NCBI GenBank assembly: GCA_038232935.1
Contig: JBBSMX010000035.1
Coordinates: 1 to 31,874, forward strand
Length of the DNA: 31,874 nt
Direction: 5' to 3'
From: JBBSMX01 sp038232935
GTDB lineage: Bacteria > Bacteroidota > Rhodothermia > Rhodothermales > JANQRZ01
The notes beneath the pieces were generated by a model, which made no database searches, was not told the origin of the DNA, and saw only the letters and a list, made by a program, of their open reading frames with translations. Positions 1-7,600 of the stretch are shown here, piece after piece; position 1 is the first letter of the stretch, and each line of letters opens with the position of its first letter. Made by a program: the position numbers and the translations under genes.

Positions 1-768
1 AAGATGTGGATCACGAACTCCCCCATCGCCGACGTCGGCGTGGTGTGGGCGAAGTCGAAGGGCGACGGCGAGGACGGCGTGATCCGCGGCTTCCTCGTCG
101 AGAAGGGGATGGACGGATACACCGCGCCGAAGACGCACAACAAGATGTCGCTGCGCGCGAGCATCACCGGCGAGATGGTCTTCGACGACTGCTTCGTCCC
201 CAACGAGAACGTCTTCCCCGAGATCCGTGGGCTCAAAGGTCCGTTCTCGTGCCTCAACAACGCGCGCTACGGGATCGCGTGGGGGGCGGTCGGCGCGGCG
301 GAGAACTGCTACCACCGGGCGCGGCAGTACGTCGCCGAGCGGAGCCAGTTCGGCTACCCGCTCGCCTCGATGCAGCTCGTGCAGACGAAGCTCGCCAACA
401 TGCTGACCGAGATCACGCAGATGCAGCTCCTCGCGTGGCGGCTCGGCCAGTTGAAGGACGAGGGCAAGGCTGCGCCCGCGATGGTGTCCCTCGCCAAGCG
501 CAACAACGTCGGCAAGGCGCTCGCCATCGCCCGCGAGGCACGCGACATGCTCGGCGGCAATGGCATCACGGGCGAGTACCGGGTGATCCACCACATGGTC
601 AACCTCGAATCGGTGAACACGTACGAGGGGACCTACGACATCCACGGCCTCATCCTCGGCCGCGAGATCACCGGCATCCAGTCGTTCGTGCCGCGCGGCA
701 ACGACCTGCCGGAGAGCGAGAAGGCGTCACCCGCCCAGCCCGCCAAAGAACTGGCGGCGGCGGAGTAA
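1..768 (+). CDS. gcdH: Glutaryl-CoA dehydrogenase-type acyl-CoA dehydrogenase, 3' part of gene
   Basis: The reading frame is open from the first base, so the gene starts upstream; about 255 codons remain of a family usually near 400. It covers the middle beta-barrel end and the C-terminal helical domain of an FAD acyl-CoA dehydrogenase. The motif NTYEGTYDIHGLILGREITG (Glu codon at 625-627) carries the catalytic base and is the form typical of glutaryl-CoA dehydrogenase, which oxidises and decarboxylates glutaryl-CoA to crotonyl-CoA in lysine/tryptophan breakdown. The segment ERSQFGYPLASMQLVQTKLA is the usual helical-domain signature. The last 25 or so residues are a polar Ala/Pro/Glu tail with no family role that I know. 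The assignment to glutaryl-CoA rather than another acyl-CoA is from motif resemblance only. Confidence 0.88.
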   Translation, partial: KMWITNSPIADVGVVWAKSKGDGEDGVIRGFLVEKGMDGYTAPKTHNKMSLRASITGEMVFDDCFVPNENVFPEIRGLKGPFSCLNNARYGIAWGAVGAAENCYHRARQYVAERSQFGYPLASMQLVQTKLANMLTEITQMQLLAWRLGQLKDEGKAAPAMVSLAKRNNVGKALAIAREARDMLGGNGITGEYRVIHHMVNLESVNTYEGTYDIHGLILGREITGIQSFVPRGNDLPESEKASPAQPAKELAAAE

Positions 769-876
769 CCGGCGAGCAAAGACGGTTCGAGCGGGGGTGC
801 AGCGACGAGCGGTGCCCCTGCTCCGTCGTTGGGAGCCTCGAGCGGGTGATGCCTTCGCCGTCAAGCGGAGGCCGCG

Positions 877-1326
877 TTACAGGGCAGCGATGGCGACGGA
901 GAACTGCGTCCAGTACATCAGGATCAGCAGCACGAGCCACAGCAGGTGGCCGAGGCCCACGCCCATCGCCACCCGCTTGTTCGCCCCGACTTCGCCCTGC
1001 GCGAGCGCCGTCCACCCCGGCCGGATAAGGCCAAACTGCGCGCCGATGAGGACGAGAATCAGCAGAAGGCTCGCGTGGTACGCCGGCCCATACGTGCCGA
1101 ACCCGCCGCCGACGAGGAACGCGCCGAGGGCGAACACGAACGTCAGCACGCTGAAGATGCCCATGAGGCGGACGGTCCGCGCGCCGTCGGTAGCGAGGGC
1201 TGCCGCGACGAGAGGCTCGGATGCGGCGACGGTCCGCGCCTGCCCTGTCAGCCGGAGCGCGAGGCCGAACCACGCGGCGGCGGTGGTGATGTGGAGGAGG
1301 ACGAAGACGTACTTGAGCAGCAGCAT
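877..1326 (-). CDS. Small four-helix integral membrane protein
   Basis: 149 residues. I place the start at MLLLKYVFVLLHITTAAAWF, where hydrophobic sequence begins; the frame stays open upstream but that part is Arg-rich and looks non-coding. Four membrane segments are visible (about residues 3-25, 53-76, 85-103 and 122-147). The opening, a helix with an L-K-x-x-H-V-like pattern followed by AAWFG, resembles small CopD/DUF2269-like membrane proteins whose helices carry a conserved His, but the match is too weak to name a function. It lies alone between the dehydrogenase and the divergent glucan synthase. A TATAAT box lies 38 bases upstream of the start codon. Confidence 0.72.
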   Translation of the reverse strand: MLLLKYVFVLLHITTAAAWFGLALRLTGQARTVAASEPLVAAALATDGARTVRLMGIFSVLTFVFALGAFLVGGGFGTYGPAYHASLLLILVLIGAQFGLIRPGWTALAQGEVGANKRVAMGVGLGHLLWLVLLILMYWTQFSVAIAAL

Positions 1327-1663
1327 GGGTGGCGTAACGAGTGAATGGCGAACGGAACCCCTCATTATACGAGCGCAGACGACGGTAAGCAGGACCCGAC
1401 CACGGCATAAAATCCCTTCTCGGTCCGCTCGTGCTCCGTAACTCGGGCTGCCTCTGCGATGCGCTCCGTTGCCCGAGCTCCCCGCCCAGCCTCGGTTGCT
1501 CGCAGGCATCGTCCGGACTCGGCGCGGGAGCGGCGGCTTCGTAGCTTTAGGGCGCGCACCCGTCGGCGAACGGCCCACCGTGGGACCTGCATCGGACGGG
1601 AGCCGTTGCATGGGCTCGGCCGCGTCCTCGCCCTCCTCCACCCCTCTTCCCAGCCCCCTCTCG
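1327..1663. other. Intergenic region between divergent genes
   Basis: 337 bases with no supported gene. It holds the minus-strand TATAAT box, a 7-base inverted repeat CTCGGGC/GCCCGAG (1443-1449 and 1471-1477), a weak plus-strand TAAAAT (1408-1413), and a pyrimidine-rich stretch (about 1627-1663) leading into the glucan synthase start. Frames open through it on both strands are Arg-rich and look like GC-driven noise. Confidence 0.5.
1364..1369 (-). promoter_or_regulatory. Candidate -10 box for the small membrane protein gene
   Basis: The minus strand reads TATAAT here, an exact -10 consensus in a GC-rich background, 38 bases before the start codon at 1326. No convincing -35 hexamer is visible 16-18 bases upstream (candidates read TGCTTA or CTGCTT). 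Whether the main sigma factor of this lineage uses this consensus is unknown. Confidence 0.35.
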
Positions 1664-4600
1664 ATGCCGGACACGATGTCGGAACCTGAAGTCGTCACCA
1701 GCCTCTTCAAACCGGCCCAGCTCGCCGAGCACGCCCGCCGCCTCGCCCGCTCTCAGTCGCTGAGCGAGTCGCGCCGCCTCTCGCGCCCCATCCGCCCGAT
1801 GCTACGGGCCGCGTACCGCGACCTCATGGACGCGTACCGCGCGCTCGCCAGCGCGGGCAGGGAAGGCGAGGTGATGACGCCGGCCGCCGAGTGGCTGCTC
1901 GACAACTTCCCCGTCGTCCGCGACCAGGTCCGCGAGATCAGTGAAGACCTCCCGCGCGGCTACTACCGGCTGCTGCCCAAGCTCCGGACCGGCCCCTTCG
2001 CCGGGATGCCGCGCGTGTTCGAACTCGTCCACACCCTCGCCTCGCACACCGACAACGCCCTCGACCGGGAGAACCTAGCGGCCTTCACGCGGGCCTATCA
2101 AGAGGCCGACCTGCTGAGCCTCGCCGAGCTCTGGGCGCTCCCGATCATGCTCCGGCTCGTGCTCGTCGAGAAAGTGGTGGCGCTCACGGTGCAGATCCTC
2201 GAAGCACGGGACCAGCGCCGGGCCGCGGCGGACTGGGCCGTACGGATCGCCCGCCGGGCCGAGACCGACCCGTCCGAGATCGTCTTCACGCTCGCCGAGA
2301 TGGCGAAGGAGCACTCGCCCCTGCCCAGCCCGTTCGTGACGACGCTGGCGAGCGAGCTGCAGGCGCAGGGGCCGAGTGCGGTGCCCGCACTGGAATGGCT
2401 GGAGCAGCGGCTCCGCTCGCGCCGCGTCTCGCTCGAAGACGTGGCCCGGCTCGTGACGCAGCGCGAGACGCAGTGGCAGGTCTCGATGGCGAACGCGATC
2501 CTCGCGCTCCGCGCGGCCGGCGAGGTGGACTGGAGCGACTTCGTCGAGGACCTCTCCGCCGTCGAGGCCACGCTCCGGACCGACCCGGCGGGAGCGTACC
2601 CCCAGATGGACCAGGCCACGCGCGACCACTACCGCCACCGCGCCGAGCTGCTGGGGCGGCACTCGCCAGCGACGGAGTTCGGCGTGGCGGAGCGGGCCGT
2701 GGCGCTCGCCACAGCCGCCGCCGCGCAGGACAAACCGGCTCCGGCCGACCATGTCGGCTACTACCTCGTCGGGCCGGGGCAACGCGCGCTCGGGCAGGAG
2801 ATCGGCTACCACGCGCCGCTGCGGGAGCGGGCGCTCCGCGTGGCGTACCGCCACCCCACCTGGCTCTACCTCGGCCTCATCACGCTCGTCACGCTCGCCG
2901 CGCTCGGCGCCACGGTCTGGGCCGTGGCCGAAGTCGGCGTCGGGCTCGAGGCGCTCGTGCTTACGGCGGTGGCGGCGTTCCTCCCGCTGCTCGACTTCGC
3001 CGTCACCCTCACCAACTTCAGCGTCGCGCGGCTGCTCCCGCCCTCTCACCTCCCCAAGCTCGATTTCCGCGAAGGGATTCCCGACACGTACCGGACGTTC
3101 GTCGTCATCCCGACCCTCATCTCCTCGCCCGAGGGGGCCGTGGAGCAGGTGGAGAAGCTGGAGGTCCACGCGATGGCGAACCCGGACCCCGCACTCCGCT
3201 TCGCCCTCCTCACCGACTTCCGCGACGCCGACGCACAGCACCTGCCCGACGACGACGCCACGCTGGAGGCCGCGAAAGAGGCCGTACGCGCGCTCAACGC
3301 TCGATTCGGCAAAACGGACGGCGACGCGCGCGACGGCCGGGATAAGTTCTTTCTCCTCCACCGCGAGCGCCGCTGGAACCCCCAGCAGGGTGTGTGGATG
3401 GGCTGGGAGCGCAAGCGCGGCAAGCTCGAAGAGTTCAACGACCTCCTCCGCGACCCCAACGCCGAGACGACCTACACCGACATCGAAGGCGACTTCCGGA
3501 CGGCCACGGCGGGCGACGCCGTCCGTTACGTCATCACCCTCGACGCCGACACCATCATTCCGCCCGACGCGGCCTGCGACCTCATCTCGACGGCGGCGCA
3601 CCCGCTCAACGCCCCGCGCTACTCCTCCCGAACCGGCCGGATCATCGAAGGCTACGGCATCCTCCAGCCCCGCGTCTCGGTCGCGCCCGAGGGCAGCCTC
3701 CGCTCCCACTTCTCCCGCATCTACTCCGGCAACATCGGCGTCGACCCGTACACGACGGCGGTGTCGGACGCGTACCAGGACCTCTTCGGCGAGGGGATCT
3801 ACACGGGCAAGGGGCTCTACGACGTCGACGCCTTCCGCAAGACGCTCGCCGGGTCCGTCCCCGAGAACGCCGTGCTCTCGCACGATCTGCTCGAAGGCAA
3901 CCACGCCCGCGCCGCGCTCGTGACGAGCATCGAGGTCTACGACGATTACCCCTCGCGCTACAGCACGTGGGCGATGCGGCTCCACCGCTGGGTGCGCGGC
4001 GACTGGCAGCTTCTGCCGTGGCTGCTCCCCGCCGTCCGCGACGCGCGCGGGCGCTGGCGGCGGAACCCGCTCTCGGTCGTTGGCCGGTGGAAGATCTTCG
4101 ACAACCTCCGGCGCTCGCTCACGCCACCGGCGCTGATGGTCTTCCTCGTGCTCGGGTGGACGGTGCTGCCCGGCTCGCCGTTCGCGTGGACCGCCCTCGC
4201 CCTCGCCGTGCTCGCCTTCCCGATCTACGCCCCGTTCCTGGACGCCCTCTTCCGGCAGCCGCCCGACGCCGTCTCGTCCAGCTACTTCCGCCTCGCGTGG
4301 GAGGATCTCAAGATCAACGCGCTCCAGACCGGGCTCTCGGCCGTCTTCCTCGCCCACCAGTCCGTCGTCATGCTCGACGCGATTGCGCGGACGCTGTGGC
4401 GGACGTTCGTCAGCCGGAAGCACCTGCTCGAATGGGTGACGGCGAACCAGGCCGAGCAGGCGGCCCGCGACATCCCCCCGTCGATGTGGTTCTCGACGGC
4501 GTGGAGCGGGATCGTCCTCGTCGCCATCTCCGTCGCCGAGCCGGTGTCGTGGTTCTTGGCGCTCCCGTTCGCGGCAGCGTGGCTGCTCGCCCCGTGGGCG

Positions 4601-7600
4601 GCCCGCTTCGTCAGCCGGCCGATCACGCCCGAACGCTACACGCTCACCGCCGCCGACACCCGCCGCCTGCGCGTCCTGGCCCGCCGGACGTGGCGCTACT
4701 TCGACGCGTTCCTCGGCCCCGACGACAGCTGGCTCCCTCCGGATAACCTCCAGGTCAAGCCCGCCCAGGGCCTCGCCCGCCGCACCTCGCCGACGAACAT
4801 CGGCCTCGCCTTCAACGCCGTCCAGGCCGCGCACGATCTGGGCTACCTCGGCCGCGCCGAAGAGCTCCGCCGCCTCGGGGCCATGCTGGACGCCATCGAG
4901 GGGCTGGAGCACTTCCGCGGCCACCTGCTCAACTGGTACCGCACGGAGGACGGCTCCGTCCTCCACCCCCGCTACGTCTCGACGGTGGACTCGGGCAACC
5001 TCGCTGGCTCGCTCCTCGTGCTCAAGCAGGGCGTGCTCGAAACCGCCGACGCCCGCTGGCCGAACCCCCACCTCCCCCAGGGGCTGAGCGACACCCTCGT
5101 CGCCCTCGACGAAGCGCTCGCCGCCGTCCCGGAGGACACGCCCACCGCCCGCATCGCCACGGCCCGCGACCGGCTGCGCGCCGTGCTCGACAAGCCACTG
5201 CCGAGCACGCTCTCCGGCTGGCGGACCTGGCTCGACACCCTTCTCTCCCACACCACCGACCTCGACCGGGTAGCCCAAGCCCTCGATACCGGGAGCTATA
5301 CCGACCTCGACGAGGTGGCGTACTGGGCCGGGCAACCCCTCACGCAGGTCCGCTTCGCCCGCGAGGAACTGATGACGTTCGCCCCGTGGCTCGACAGCGC
5401 CGACCCCGTAGACGAGGCGCTCGACACGGCCTCGACGCTCGGTGAGCTGCTGGCCCGGACGCGGCTGGCCGAGGGCGGAGCCTCCGCCGACACCCTCCGC
5501 GCCGGGGCCGACGCCATCGAACAGGCCCTCGCCCAAGCTTCGGACCTCGCCGAGCGTGCCGACGTGCTCGTCCGCGCGATGGACTTCCGCATGCTCTACA
5601 ACGCCGAGAAGCGGCTGTTCTCGATCGGCTACGACGCAGACCGAGGCCGCTACGACCCGAGCACGTACGACCTCCTCGCCTCCGAGGCGCGGCTGGCCTC
5701 GTACCTCGCCATCGGCATGGGCGAGGTACCGCCGGCGCACTGGTTCCGCCTCGGCCGTCCCACGCGGAGCACGCGCGGGCGGAAGTCGCTCCTCTCGTGG
5801 AGCGGGACGATGTTCGAGTACCTCATGCCGCTGCTCTTCATGCGGACCTACCCCCGCACGCTCCTCGACGAGACCGTCTACAACGCCGTCTCGATCCAGC
5901 GCTACTACGGGCGGAGTCAGAACAAGCCGTGGGGCATTTCCGAGAGCGCCTATTACTCGCTCGACCTCCACCTGACGTACCAGTACCGCGCCTTCGGCGT
6001 GCCGTGGCTCGGGCTCAAGCGCGGGCTCGGCGAGGACTACGTGGTCGCGCCCTACGCGACCGTCCTCGCCCTCATGGTCCGCCCCGACCGCGCCCTCGCG
6101 AACCTCGAGAAGATCGACGAACTCGGGGCCTACGGTCCGTACGGGTACTACGAAGCGGTGGACTTCACGAAGTCCCGCGTCGCGGCAACGCCGATGGCCG
6201 ACGGCCGGGAGCCGTACCACATCGTCCGGGCGTACATGGCGCACCACCAGGGTATGAGTCTGCTCTCCCTCGCGAACGTCCTCCTCGGCAACCCGATGCA
6301 GGACCGGTTCCACCGCGAGCCCCTCGTGCAGTCGGGCGAGTTGCTCCTGCAGGAGCGCGTCCCGCGCATCGTCGAGAAGATCGACCTCCACCCGCTCGAC
6401 GCGGCGGAGGTGGAGCCGGTCGAGGTGCAGCCCGTGAAGGCCGCCGTGGGGCATCTCACCGGGGAGAGCCTCGCGGACCCGACGCCGCACGGCGTCCTCC
6501 TCTCGAACGGGCGCTACACGACCTTCGTCACGAACGCGGGTGCGGGCTTCTCGAAGCGCGGCGACATGGCCGTGACCCGCTGGCAACCGGACCGCACGCG
6601 CGACGCCGACGGCTTCTTCCTCTACGTCCGCGACCTCGAAACCAACCAGTTCTGGTCGGCCGGGCAGCAGCCCGTCCACTCGGCCCCGCCGCCGGACCGC
6701 TACGAGACGTGGTTCCACGCCAACAAGGTCGAGATCGCGCGCGTGGACGACTGGATCGAGACGTTCGTCGAGATCGTCGTCACGCCGGAGGACGACGTCG
6801 AGGTCCGCCGGTGCACCGTCACCAACTACTCGGACCGGCCGCGCATCATCGAGCTGACGAGCTACGCCGAGGTCGTCCTCCAGCCGCAGACGGCCGACGC
6901 GGCGCACCCCGCCTTCTCCAAGCTGTTCGTCGAGACGGAGTACCTCGAGAAAAACAACGCGCTGATCGCCACGCGCCGCCCCCGGCAGGAAGAGGACGAC
7001 CGGCCGTGGCTCGTCCATGCCGTCGCGGACAAGGCGCTCGGGCCGGTCTTCGAGGAGCTCCAGTTCGAGACCGATCGCGCCAAGTTTGTCGGCCGCGGCC
7101 GGACGCTCGACCACCCGGCGGCGCTCGACCCCAACAGCCACCTCTCGGGGACCGTCGGGGCTGTGCTCGACCCCATCGTCTCGCTCCGTCGGATCGCGGT
7201 GCTGATGCCGAAGGAGAGCGCGACGGTGTCGTTCGCGCTCGGGAGCGCCGCCACGCGCGAGGAGGCCAAGCGGCTGGCCGAGCGCTACGACCACCCGAAC
7301 GCGATCCAGCGCGCCTTCGAGCTCGCGTCGGTCTACGGCCTCGTCGAGCTCAACCACCTCCAGATCCCGGGCGAGCGGGCGCTCTTCTTCCACGAGATCG
7401 CCTCGCGCCTGCTCTACGGCAGCCCCGCCCTCCGCGCCGCCGAGGACGTCCTCCTCCGCAACCGCCGCCCGCAATCCGGACTGTGGGCGCACGGCATCTC
7501 CGGCGACCTCCCGATCCTCGTCTACCGGATCGCCCGCGCCGACGACCTCCCGACGTTCCGCCTCCTCCTCAAAGCGCACGAGTACTGGCGGCTGAAGGGG